Below, piece after piece: positions 34,526-44,717 of a stretch of 64,000 nt of DNA; within the stretch, counting starts at the first letter, position 1; the number at the start of each line of letters is the position of its first letter. Position numbers and translations under genes: made by a program. This DNA is from Dipteris shenzhenensis (lineage: Eukaryota; Polypodiophyta; Polypodiopsida; Gleicheniales). The notes beneath the pieces were generated by a model. It saw only the letters and a program-made list of their open reading frames with translations, searched no databases and was not told the DNA's origin. The DNA lies in the NCBI GenBank assembly GCA_047967505.1, contig CM106539.1; one strand, written 5' to 3'.

Positions 34526-34713
34526 TGTTGGTTTAGCCAAGGGGATTGGGAGGTGAGGCAAGGGTGAGAGTACACTGTAGAAACCTACAATGTAGAACTA
34601 TAAGGAGAAATGAGAATACATACAATACCCCTTAGGATTAGGGTTTCCCCATATCCCCATTTAGGGTCATCTTTAGACTTTAGTATATGATGCAGTTTAC
34701 ACCATTCTCAACA
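34526..34713 (-). repeat. 3' LTR-like repeat of the small element
   Basis: Shares with 36,266-36,440 the words gagagtac, ttagggtYagggtttccccat, tagggtc and tagtatatgRtgcaRtttacaccattctcaaca. Left edge inferred from the tg at 34,526. Confidence 0.6.
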
Positions 34714-36265
34714 CTTCCTCTTAAATTGCACTATATAAGTAGAGGGTGCATTATAAAATGTTTTTGGATTTTTTAGAAAGGAAATTTGAAATTTGAAAAT
34801 GAAAATACCAAAGTAGTATGTGACTAAGAAGAACGACTATCCAACAAAAGTTTGTACTTGAAGTACGACAATGATCATGTCCGCCTCTTAAGTTGTAATT
34901 CATTTTTGAAAAGAATGAATTTTTTTGAGGAAAAGTATTCTTTTTTAATATGTTAGTTAATAGGCTATCCTTGTTGTTTATGGATGAAGCTTGACTAAAA
35001 TAGCATAATAAGCTTTGTGGGAGGAAATTAATGAACATAAGAAGTGTTCAAACTATATGTGGAGTTTTAACCATTGGTTTTGCTAATGCAATTTTTCTCT
35101 TGGATCAAATATCTACATTTTGACTAAGAAGCATTGGTTGACTTCAACTAAGTTGGAGCGTCTCTAGGACTTGAAGATGGAACTCTATCCATGAATGGTC
35201 TACGGACTTTACTGAGTTTATGTAGAATGAGAGTGAAGCTATGTGGTCATAAATGAGTGCATCACCATAGAAGTGTGTAGTATGGAGGATTATCAGTTAA
35301 GGCTCCTTCCAAAAGTTTATTGATGACTTTATTTGGATGGTTTTCCTTTTCAAGGTTAATTCGATGTTGAATTTTCTTGTCAAATTGTCTATTTGTAGTT
35401 CATTGCATATGATTATGTCCAATTGTTGATGCTTATTAACTTGATGCATAGTTCTTCCCATGAAATGCCAATGCACTATGTCTTTGAGCCTAACTTGATG
35501 AGATATCTTGAGAATCAGCAAGAATGTTGGAACATTGGAAGGTTAATGATACACCAATTTATTTGCATTTCTCACAAAGGTTCTTTCTTGTATCCTATTG
35601 AAACTTTTACACTATTGTCTTTCACATAACACAATCTAAATTGCCTTGATGTTGAGTTTCTTTAGCTGATGATATCTCCTTGTCCAATGTTGCCAATTTG
35701 ATTTGCCAAAATTTCCCAAAAATATCTAGAATCATAATAGAAATGTTGCCTTATGTTGTCAACAACATTGGTGAAGATTGCTTTCCATTTCAATCAATGT
35801 GGACTAGGATATGTTGATTTGTGCTTAAAGTTCGTAAACTTGGTGCTAAAAGAGAGCAAAGTATGTTGGAAAATCTCTAAAAAAATGGGGGTTTTAATGT
35901 GTGAAATATGGGCTCTAGTAGACCTAGCATGTACTTGAATTGAGTGAGTTATGACCTTTCAAAGTTTGAATGAGAATAGGGCAAAACATTGGCTTAAGGA
36001 CTTGAATTAAGGGAGTTATGACCTTTCAAAATTTGAAAGGAAATAGGGTTTAAGGACATTTAGAGCACCATGGAAGCCCATGTAGAATTTTGATGAGGGC
36101 CTAGAAGCCATTGTGAGCGCACACAATTACCCATCGGAAGGCAAGGATGTGAGAATGGAAGGGAAGAACAATGCCCCATTGAAGGGCATGAACACAAACA
36201 TAAACTCATATCTATCCAACTCTCCACATAAAGCATAGGTCTCATTGGATGGCTCAGATATCATT

Positions 36266-36440
36266 TGAAAAGAGAAGGCCCAGGGAGGTATGAGTGAGAG
36301 AGTACCCCCCTATAATGTACAATCTATTGGAGAAATGATAACATATACAACTTACACCTTAGGGTTAGGGTTTCCCCATGTCCCATTTTAGGGTCCTCTC
36401 TAGACCTTAGTATATGGTGCAATTTACACCATTCTCAACA
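36266..36440 (-). repeat. 5' LTR-like repeat of the small element
   Basis: Partner of 34,526-34,713; begins tgaaaagagaagg just inside the primer-site-like sequence. Divergence from its partner is substantial (well over 10% by eye), so the element is old. Confidence 0.6.
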
Positions 36441-36494
36441 ATTACTATATCAAAGTGCACATAACATTTGTGAGAAAGCATATACATAAAGTAC

Positions 36495-36584
36495 CTCTAT
36501 TTTTGAAATATTACATGTTTTCACATATTTATTAACTTCCTTTATCTTTGAAATATTACATGTTTTGACATATTTATCAACTCC
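36495..36584. repeat. 45-bp tandem duplication
   Basis: tttgaaatattacatgtttt followed by acatatttatYaact occurs at 36,502 and again at 36,547. Confidence 0.92.
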
Positions 36585-37495
36585 CTCCTGTAGGTGTATA
36601 TGTTTATTTAAATATCTCCTATCTACATTCACATGATTTAATTACATTTGGCCAATATTTATTTAATTTCTTCAAGCCATGTAAGTCAATTGAAAAAATC
36701 CCATCTTTGCTCAACTGTTATCTCAAACATGTTACATTATACGTTTGAAGGGTGATCTCCTTGGGTGTTTAGTTCAATGTAGGTTTTCTTTACCATGGTG
36801 TTAAGTATATTTTTAGTGTAGATCGAGTGTCTCACCCTTAGATCACTATAGTAGTAAATATGAGGAAGGGCAGAAGATAGAATCTGCAAAGAGAGAAGAG
36901 GAAGTAAATCTAAAGTGGCTATTGACACTCTTTCCTTGCAGGTTATATCTAATTCATACTGGATTCTACATATCTAAATGGCAAAAAATTGTTGTTGAAC
37001 CAAAAAAGGGAAAAATCCCCCTTTGATCATTGTCATGGTGCATTGGTTTTTGTGGGAGCAAGACAAAAGTGGAGACTAAATTGGTGCTCTAGAATAAGCA
37101 TCAAGTATATATCTTAAGTCTTCTTTGTTGAACTTCTTATTTACTTACAATCTAGAGATTGCCCTATGATAGAATAGCTCAAGTAGGAATAACGATGTTA
37201 GTAAGGATGATATCATTATTGTCCTTGCATCCTCACAGTACTTGTATATGCTACTAATCTTGGAATACACTTTTTTTATTATAGTGTATAGTATGAACAT
37301 TTTATAGTATTAGGGCCTTTTTCCACTTACCATTATGTTGGTAAAGTTAACATAACTACATTAGTTATATTAAAGTTATCCTTAAGAGATTCTTCTTTTC
37401 TTGAAATCCTTAACAGATTTTGACTCTACTAAAAGTTACATCATTATGCCGAATTTTTTTGGAACAAACAATGGCTTCTTCTCTGCATAACTCCG
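36585..37495. other. Upstream region of PPR gene 2
   Basis: AT-rich DNA without recognisable genes. An ATG at 37,471 opens a 22-codon frame (MASSLHNSG...) that is +1 relative to the PPR frame and ends at a TGA near 37,537. It is either an upstream ORF or the original PPR start separated by a frameshift. No clear TATA box can be assigned. Confidence 0.4.
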
Positions 37496-37579
37496 GTGTC
37501 TGGCAGGGTTGTGACAACATCCCAATTGGTCACCTCTGAAGACCGAGCCAGCGAACTGCGAGGCAACACTGGCTGGGAG

Positions 37580-40165
37580 ATGCTGAGCTTAGAGGAGGGA
37601 CTCGCTTCTTTGGAAAACGGACCCCAGCTGCCTTCGTTTGAGAGCTTTACATGCATCTTGCTGAGGTGCAGAAAAGAGAAAAATCTGCTTTTGGCCAAAC
37701 GCTTGCATGCCTACATGTGCAAAATTGGGCTGGAAGCTCATAAGTCTCTTGGGAACTACCTTGTCCCGATGTTGGTGGAATGTGGCGTCGTGAGTGATGC
37801 TCTTCACGTATTTAACAGGTTGATTGATCGGAGGGAGTACTCTTGGACTTCCCTCATCATGGGTTATATTAACTGTGGGGACTCACAGCACGCTCTAAAC
37901 CTCTACCAGCAAATGCAAGAGGATGGTGTCACTCCTAGCAATTATACGCTTGTCGCCCTACTGAAGGCTTGTGCTAGGCTGAAAGATGCAGAAAGAGGCC
38001 AAGAATTTCATGGGGAGATCAGCAGAAAGGGGTTGGAAATAGATCCTTTTGTTGGCAGCACTTTGGTCGATATGTACGCCAAATGTGGCTCGCTTGCAAA
38101 AGCACAGAATGTGTTTGAAAAGCTTCCTATTCGAGATGTAGTCTCATGGACTGCACTAATTGCAGGATTTGTCGGACATGGTCTTGGTGAGGAAGCTCTG
38201 AACTGTTTTGAACAGATGAAGCTGGAGGGTGTGTCTCCGAATGCTGTCACTTATATTTACAGCTTGAAAGCTTGTGGCAGCATAGGAGCCATAGACAAGG
38301 GCCGAGCAATTCACGATGAGATTGCCAGACAAAAGTTGGAAAGAGATCCTTTTGTTGGTAGCACTTTGGTTGATATGTATGCCATATGTGGCGTGCTCGC
38401 AAAAGCACGGGAAGTGTTTGACAAGCTTCTAGTTCGAGATGTCATCTCTTGGAATGCACTAATAGCAGGATATGCCCAAGACGGGCATGGTGACGATGTA
38501 TTGGAATGTTTTGAACAGATGCAACTGGAGGGTATGTCTCCCAATGCTGTCACCTTTGTTTCCAGCTTGAAAGCTTGTGGGAGCATAGGAGCCATAGACA
38601 AGGGCGGAAAGATACATGATGAGATTGCCAGACAGGGGTTGGAAAGAGATCCTTTTGTTGGTAAGACTTTGGTTGATATGTATGCCAAATGTGGCTCGTT
38701 TACAAAAGCACGTGAACTGTTTGACAAGCTTCCAGTTCGAGATGTAGACTCATGGAATGCATTAATGGCAGGATATGCCCAACACGGGCTTGCTGAGGAG
38801 ACCCTGATCTGTTTCAAAGAGATGAATCTGGAGGGTGTCTCTCCAAATGCTATCACGTTTGTCTGCAGCTTGAAAGCTTGTGGAAGCATAAGCGCCATCG
38901 ACAGGGGCCGAGAAATACATGCTGACATTGCTCAACTGGAGTTGGAAACAGATGCTTTTGTTGGCAGTGCATTGGTCGATATGTATGCCAAATGTGGCTT
39001 GCTTGCAAAAGCACAAGGACTCTTTGACAAGCTTCCAGTTCGAGATGTAGTCTCGTGGACCTCACTAATTGCAGGATATGCTGAACATGGCTTTGGTGAG
39101 GAAGCACTGGCCTGTTTCAAACAGATGCAACTGGAGGGTGTGTGTCCAAATGTTGTCACATTTATTTGCAGCTTGAAAGCCTGTGGCAACATCGGGGCCA
39201 TACAGAGGGGCCAAGAAATACATGCTGAGATTACTAGACTAGATTTGGAAAGAGATGCTTTTGTTGGAAACTCTTTGGTGGATATGTATGCCAAATGTGG
39301 CTTGCTTGCAAATGCATGGGAAGTGTTTAACAAGCTTCCAGTTCGAGATGTAATCTCATGGAATGCACTAATGGCAGGATATGCCCAATATGGACTTGGT
39401 GAGGAAGCTCTGAATTGTTTCAAACAGATGCAACTGGAGGGTGTGTCTCCAAATGCTGTCACATTTATTTGCAGCTTAAAATCTTGTGGCAGAATAGGAG
39501 CCCGAGAAAATGGCCTTGATATACATGCTGAGATTGTAAGACAGGAGTTGGAAAAAGATCCTTTTGTTGGTAACGCATTGGTTGATATGTATGCGAAATG
39601 TGGCTTGCTTGCAAAAGCACAGGAATTATTTGAGAGGCTTCCAGCTCAAGATGTGGTCTCGTGGAATGCACTAATTGCAGGATATGCCCAGCTAGGAGAA
39701 AGTGAAGTAGTTTTCTATATGCTTGAGAGAATGAGACTGGAAGGCATAGAGCCAAATGAGGTCACATTCCTTAGTATTCTTACTGGGTGCAGTCATGTGG
39801 GTCTAGTCGATAAGGGCCAGAAGTACTTTAAGGCCATGAACAGAAACTATGGCATCACTCCAATTATGGAGCACCATATTTGCATGATTGATCTTTTTGG
39901 CCGTGCAGGCCAATTGGATGAGGCAGTAGCGATGGTGAGGAAGATGCCTTTCCAACCTGATCTTGCCTTGTGGCATACTGTGTTGGGTTCTTGTCAACGG
40001 TGGGGAACCGTAGAGCTTGGAAGACAGGCCTTCGAACATGCAGCACAATTAGATGAGAAGGATGCTGCAGCTTATATCTTAATGTCTAACATCTATGCAA
40101 CTGCTCACATGCACGTAGAAGGGAAGAAGGTAATCAAGGGAATAAGGCTGAAACAACAGATATAG
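37580..40165 (+). CDS. PLS-class PPR protein 2 with six near-uniform S-P-L triplets, ends inside E2
   Basis: The frame is open from at least 37,496 to the TAG at 40,163-40,165. The first in-frame ATG I can find is 37,580 (MLSLEEGLASLENG), giving about 861 residues. The codon at 37,496 is GTG, an unlikely start in a plant. The protein begins with L/S/P motifs (CILLRCRKEKNLLLAKRLH), then has six triplets of exactly 101 residues (37,997-39,814), each built as S31, P35, L35 (PFVGSTLVDMYAKCG, VVSWNALIAGYAQ, NAVTFICSLKACGSIGA). The last triplet runs into L2-S2 (ITPIMEHHICMIDLFGR), E1 (LALWHTVLGSCQRWG) and a short, atypical E2 (LMSNIYATAHMHVEGKK), ending RLKQQI. There is no DYW domain. By family it is a site-specific RNA-binding protein for chloroplast or mitochondrial RNA. 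No transit peptide is obvious from this start. No intron is visible. Confidence 0.85.
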   Translation: MLSLEEGLASLENGPQLPSFESFTCILLRCRKEKNLLLAKRLHAYMCKIGLEAHKSLGNYLVPMLVECGVVSDALHVFNRLIDRREYSWTSLIMGYINCGDSQHALNLYQQMQEDGVTPSNYTLVALLKACARLKDAERGQEFHGEISRKGLEIDPFVGSTLVDMYAKCGSLAKAQNVFEKLPIRDVVSWTALIAGFVGHGLGEEALNCFEQMKLEGVSPNAVTYIYSLKACGSIGAIDKGRAIHDEIARQKLERDPFVGSTLVDMYAICGVLAKAREVFDKLLVRDVISWNALIAGYAQDGHGDDVLECFEQMQLEGMSPNAVTFVSSLKACGSIGAIDKGGKIHDEIARQGLERDPFVGKTLVDMYAKCGSFTKARELFDKLPVRDVDSWNALMAGYAQHGLAEETLICFKEMNLEGVSPNAITFVCSLKACGSISAIDRGREIHADIAQLELETDAFVGSALVDMYAKCGLLAKAQGLFDKLPVRDVVSWTSLIAGYAEHGFGEEALACFKQMQLEGVCPNVVTFICSLKACGNIGAIQRGQEIHAEITRLDLERDAFVGNSLVDMYAKCGLLANAWEVFNKLPVRDVISWNALMAGYAQYGLGEEALNCFKQMQLEGVSPNAVTFICSLKSCGRIGARENGLDIHAEIVRQELEKDPFVGNALVDMYAKCGLLAKAQELFERLPAQDVVSWNALIAGYAQLGESEVVFYMLERMRLEGIEPNEVTFLSILTGCSHVGLVDKGQKYFKAMNRNYGITPIMEHHICMIDLFGRAGQLDEAVAMVRKMPFQPDLALWHTVLGSCQRWGTVELGRQAFEHAAQLDEKDAAAYILMSNIYATAHMHVEGKKVIKGIRLKQQI
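37997..39814 (+). repeat. Six tandem 303-bp units inside PPR gene 2
   Basis: Units start at 37,997, 38,300, 38,603, 38,906, 39,209 and 39,512 with no length change. The word tttgttggYa...gatatgta recurs every 303 bp (38,049, 38,352, 38,655, 38,958, 39,261, 39,564). The near-constant sequence points to expansion by unequal crossing-over or gene conversion. The sixth unit is the most diverged in its P and L parts. Confidence 0.95.
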
Positions 40166-40439
40166 ATGAGGCCGGACAGTGGGCAGGACATAAGTGCAAA
40201 TTCTCTCAAAAGAGGATGTCCCAGATTTCAGGGATGCAAGTAAAACAAGAATCGGTGGGCACAGCAAGAAGCTGGCTGTTGTATGTGCCCTTCTCAATAC
40301 ACCCCAAGGGTAGACCCCATAATTGTGGTAAAACATCTCCAGGTTTGAGATGGCTGTCATGCTCCTATCAAAGGTAAGAGCAGCGAACAATTCTACAAGG
40401 ATTTGGAACTATAATAGGGAGCTCCTGAATTGGGGTTTA

Positions 40440-41310
40440 TACGTTATGAAATTTACAAGAAAATTATACCTCGAATCATTCACCCTCAAGCCCGCGGCCT
40501 GGTCTTAAACACTGTCCTGACTACATAAAATTTAAACACTTCTTCTGCCAATTTTGACTCTTGTGAGGTACTTTCTTTTGACTCTTCTGTCAAAGTATGC
40601 AGTGGAAGTATGTATATGGAAGAGAGAGATGGAGAAATGCAATTAGAGAGAAAAAATACTGCACAGCAGACTGCAAGAGAATGCAAGTGATGTACTGGAA
40701 AAACTCTGCTCTTTCATGCTAATGAACTGCACCCTGGTTACTCCACAAACAAAGGCAGGAACTGCGCTTCTGAATGACTCCAAACAAAGGCTGGAACTGC
40801 ACCTCTGAAAGGTACAAACAATGGGCAAATCAGACCTATTTATAGGCAGTACGGGGGACAGACTGAGCAGGCTGACTGGCCAACTAAACCCCTGGTTGTC
40901 TGGTCAGTTTGACCCAACCCGACCCAACCCAACCCAACAGGTCAGCTGACCCGACCCTAGTTGGCTGGGTTGGCTGGCCTGACTGGCCCCAACCAGCGCC
41001 GCTGTCTCCAGTCCTTAACCAGGCCCTTTAGACAGCCCTTTATCCAGCCTAACTACTTTAGCAACATGCCTTGGCACTCGCCCTAGACTACCTGCATGTT
41101 TTACATGGAGAAACCACAACTACACTTGGGTGGGCACACCCAGACAGGGGATGCCCAGAATTCTAACACCCTGGATGTTTTCTGGCAGAGCATTTGAAGA
41201 GGCTTTGTGTCCTTTGTTGAACATGCCTCCTCACCAAGTAACCTCCACAGCCACACCATCTTGCATGCAGCGCTACAAGCAACCTGGTAGTCAGCCTCAG
41301 TTGATGACAA
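40440..41310 (-). mobile_element. 3' end of a Ty1/copia element: RNase H tail and LTR-like sequence
   Basis: On the minus strand, 41,310-41,240 encodes MSSTEADYQVACSAACKMVWLWRLLG, the conserved end of copia RNase H (the SSTEAEY...WLRxLL pattern). The stops and lost reading frame after it mark a relic. To its left, about 40,440-41,090, is LTR-like DNA with a TATA box on the minus strand (+ gacctatttataggc at 40,834-40,848) and an upstream GGCCAG/TGGCTGG-rich part. No second LTR lies in the window, and the rest of pol is missing or too decayed to see. Confidence 0.6.
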
Positions 41311-42550
41311 GGCCGATGTTGGCTGCTTCTTGCTGCTCCTTGAGATTGCTTCCGAGCGATGGGTAAAATTTTATTCTAAGTTAGATTGCCTCGTGCTTGG
41401 ATCTCCTTCCCACTCCCCCTCCCACTCTACCATGTTGGTAATGCTGCAAATCACCAAGATGACAGCTAGCATCACTGAACCATTCAAACAAGGGAGTCTA
41501 GAATGCCCCTACTCAAAAGCATACACAGTGACACCTGTTGGCCCCAACACTTGGCGCCCCTTGTGGTGTTTATTTAATTAGTGGTTAGCGGACTCCCTTC
41601 AAGAACTCACCCGCAGGTGCAACCCAGTACAATGCCAACCCGTGGCTGTGCCCGTGATCAACTCCCAGTGCTATTCTCTTGGTTCCCTTCAGTAGCCATG
41701 CACAACACAAGTAGAACAACCCGACAGCATGCCAAGCAATGCATCCACATGGATAAAAGCCATTATTGAGCCCAAGGCTTGCCAGTGCACCCGACCCCCA
41801 AGAAGAGAGTATCACAACCAGTGCCCCAATCCTCTCCCGGGCCAACGGCAGGGCATCCAACCTCGCAGAAACTCAGCAAGAATGACAGTAGCACAAAGCA
41901 GAAGGAAAAGATAAGAATCCGACCAACAGAAAGAGCCTACTTCAGCTTGAAACAGCCCCAGAAGATGGTTGAACAACAAACAGCAAACTCTCGTAGGAGG
42001 GAGCTGCCCTTGATTGACTTCCAGCACTAGCAAAGGTCAAGAGAAAGAGCGTCCAGCAAGCTGTAGCAAATCCGCCATGATTGCGTCCTCTATAATGGAG
42101 TTTTCAGCCCACAAACACCTCAGATCTCAGTGCGCCTTGCACTAGACAGGAGGTAGGAGTGAGGCAACCAGGAATATGGCCTTAGATGCAAGAAAGGAAG
42201 ACTCTTGTCGCGAAGAAAGTTAAGAAAACCTTCAGAAAAGGCCCAGAATGAAGGCATTGAGGTCCAAGAAGAATGCTAGCAGTAGGAAACAACAAGGGGA
42301 GGAGAGCTGTTGCAGAGAAGCATTGAAATCGACTTCAGCCAGCAAGAGGAGAGCTGCAAAAATCCGCCATCTTCAGAAGAAGAGACCTTTGGTAGGGGAG
42401 AAGACCCAGAACAACAAGGAAGGGAAAGGAAAAGCTCTAGGGCCTTCCAGGTGCTTCCAGGTGTGACACACAGGTGCCACAAGGCAAGCAGAGAGACCAC
42501 ACATGCTCCACACACATACACATGGCAAATGCGGCGTGGGATTTTAATGC
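41311..42550. other. Unassigned repeat-like DNA
   Basis: Several small + strand frames rich in Ser, Lys, Gln and Pro, no family recognised. 'aacacttggcgcccc' near 41,547 resembles a retroviral-type primer site but has no matching LTR. The right part may already belong to the 3' LTR of gypsy element Z. Confidence 0.35.
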
Positions 42551-42833
42551 CCCTAGGGGGGTCATTTGGCAAACCATGACCCTATTGCTTGGAACCAATG
42601 GCCCTAGTTTATAGGACCTATAGTGGGTCAATTTTAAAAGGATGACCCCAGTGAACTAAACCAATGACCTTAGAAACTAGAACCACTCTAATAGCCTAGG
42701 AGTTGCACTTATTGCACATGGAATCATAGGTGCCCTTTGGGCATTAACTAAGGCCCCTAGCCTGGCACCCCTAGGCTAAATTCAGTGAGAGTTAGTTTAG
42801 ACACTTCACCATCACCATCACGTCCTTGTGACA
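42551..42833 (-). repeat. Probable 3' LTR (part) of gypsy element Z
   Basis: On the minus strand the LTR would begin TGTCACAAGGACG at 42,833, immediately after a polypurine tract (+ tacccccctcttg, 42,834-42,846). A TATA-like cctataaactaggg on the minus strand lies around 42,605-42,620. The other end cannot be set because the 5' LTR of this element is missing. Confidence 0.5.
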
Positions 42834-43219
42834 TACCCCCCTCTTGAAACAACAAACTATCTTGTTTGCTGTCCCAAAATTACAGCAAATAGAAAAGGGT
42901 ATCACAATAGGCATAAACAGCCCATAATCCATAGTACAACATCACATGAAGTACCAGAAATACAATGTACATACAACACGACTACAAATCCATGCGTATG
43001 GTAGTGTATCAATCGTCTGGAGTGTCATGATCACTCATCATAGAAGTCTCAAGGCAAAAACACTGTCAGCATCAGTGCCTCGTGTGAAACCGCAGTGTCA
43101 CCAAGTGACCTCTAGATATCCTGTGAGCCTGTTTGCACTGTGGGTGCGGAGGTGCTACCCCCCCATGAGCATCCAGTAATGCTCCATGCCTGTGCTCTGC
43201 TGACCGGAATGAGCCGCCG

Positions 43220-44160
43220 CTATTGCAGTAGGCTCGAGACCAAGTACCTCAAGTAGAGCTGTAAAACGTGTGGTGAATCTGCCAATTCATTCTCTTCCAT
43301 CCAGTTCGCATCGTTCGCAGGATAATTCTTGCACTTCACTCGATAGCGTCTGGCAACTCTACCATTAACTTTACGATCCTTATGTGCCACAATCTGCTCA
43401 GGAATCAAGACCTCATCTTGCTCATCAACTTCAGGTTGCTCTTCAACTGGCATATCCTGTGGCACTTTTCCATGAAAAGGCTTCAGCAAGCTAACATGGA
43501 AAGCATTGTGGATTGTCCACTTCTCAGGTAACTTCAGTCTGTAAGCTACCTCATTGATCTTCTCAAGAACTTGAAAGGGCCCGTAGTACCTCATATTCAG
43601 CTCGGTGTACAGCTTTATCTTCCCTTTTTTGCTCGTGAGGTGTGCCTTAAGAAAACACAGCAATACCCAATCACCTTCCGTGAAGACCAAGTTCCTGCGA
43701 TGCTCATCTGCAGCTCTTTTCTGCTTGTCCTGATTGCATTGAAGGGCATACTTAACCTTTTCATATGTTGCCCGCAAGTCTTCCACATACTCATTAGTTA
43801 CAAATATCTTCTCTTTTGTATGCAAAATAGGAGGTACCTTTCTCTGCCCTTCCACTATTTCAAACGGTGCCTTACTCGTGTAAGAATGGTATTGTTGTAT
43901 GCATACTCAATCAGCGGCAAATAGTGTTCCCATTTTGCTTTGTGCTCAGACACATAACAACGCAACAAATCCAAAGCTGTAGAATTTGCCTCTTCTGATT
44001 GGCCATGAGACTGTTAATGATAAGAAGATGAAAACAACAGTGAGGTACCCGTGTTATCAAACAAACCTCTCCAGAACATGCTGGTCATCCGTGGATCTCT
44101 ATCGCTCACGATAAACTCAGGCATCCCACAGCATGGCTGTCCAAAAGTGCAGCAAACAGC
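43220..44160 (-). pseudogene. Element Z integrase core and C-terminal (chromodomain-type) region
   Basis: About 44,160-43,860 encodes the end of the catalytic core: FIVSDRDPRMTSMFWRGLF carries the second aspartate, and GQSEEANSTALDLLRCYV the glutamate region. A stop lies between these two blocks. After a one-base shift the 43,855-43,220 frame has EGQRKVPPILHTKE, the GPY/F module (MRYYGPFQVLEKINEVAYRL, HNAFHVSLLKPF) and a chromodomain-like end (RRYRVKCKNYPANDANWMEENEL). The zinc domain and first aspartate are missing, removed with the adjoining end of element Y. Confidence 0.75.
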
Positions 44161-44199
44161 AACTAGTAATCAATCCGGTAGGAGATAGGGGTGGTCCTA

Positions 44200-44717
44200 G
44201 ACGATGCTTTCGGGCTGCCATGAATTTTCATCCTCAGGGAGTCCCCGCCACTTGATAAGATACTCTACGTAGCCTTGTTCTGGAGTACATGGTCTCTGAA
44301 ACCCACGATGCGCTCCGGGACATAGAGGATGTGGCCCTCTTCATCCATAGGTGGCAACTCTGGAAGAACATGGACATGCTGTCCAACATATGGTTTCAGC
44401 AAAGACACATGGAAAACATCATGGATCTTGGAGGTACTGGGTAGCTCCAACTGATATGCTACCTCTCCAACCTTGCGGATGATTCTGTAAGGACCGTAAT
44501 ATCTATGAGCAAGCCTTTGTGCTGGTATTACCTTTCAGCGAGGCATAACGGTTCTTATGGAGACACAAATGCACATAATCCCCCTCTTTGAAAGACAAAT
44601 ACTCCTGCGTTCATCTGCATATTTCTTCTGCTTGGCTTGGGCATCCTGCATATTCCTTTTTGCCAACTGCAGAAGGGCATCCATCCTCCCAGGTAAAGCT
44701 CTGCTTGATTCTTTCAT
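44200..44717 (-). pseudogene. Element Y integrase C-terminus and chromodomain
   Basis: 44,717-44,535 holds the region after the catalytic core (QLAKRNMQDAQAKQKKYADERR). 44,450-44,265 holds the GPY/F-type tail (SKIHDVFHVSLLKPYVGQHVHVL, ILYVPERIVGFRDHVL). After a frameshift at about 44,268 the chromodomain follows (VEYLIKWRGLPEDENSWQ, about 44,210-44,265). This is a typical chromovirus chromodomain with both tryptophans, expected to guide integration to marked chromatin. The frames are separate. Confidence 0.78.

Larger units (their letters stand above)
34526..36440 (-). mobile_element. Candidate small non-autonomous LTR element (TRIM/LARD-like)
   Basis: Two direct repeats (about 34,526-34,713 and about 36,266-36,440) both end accattctcaaca on the + strand. 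Next to the left one, on the inside, is cttcctcttaa, a polypurine tract when read on the minus strand. Next to the right one, on the inside, is ggctcagatatca (36,251-36,263), a close variant of the complement of the tRNA-Met primer site. The layout is therefore 5' LTR on the right, primer site, about 1.55 kb of non-coding interior, polypurine tract, 3' LTR on the left. No gag or pol was found. Flanking duplications are unclear (acaag versus attac), so the outer ends are tentative. Confidence 0.6.

Noticed and set aside
38008-39755. Long antisense frames across PPR gene 2 (up to 205 residues)
   Set aside because: Their 303-bp periodicity mirrors the sense repeats and the sense protein is a clear PPR; these are shadows of it.
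41532-41565. aacacttggcgcccc as a possible retroviral-type primer-binding site
   Set aside because: No LTR end immediately before it and no partner LTR or coding region in the right orientation.
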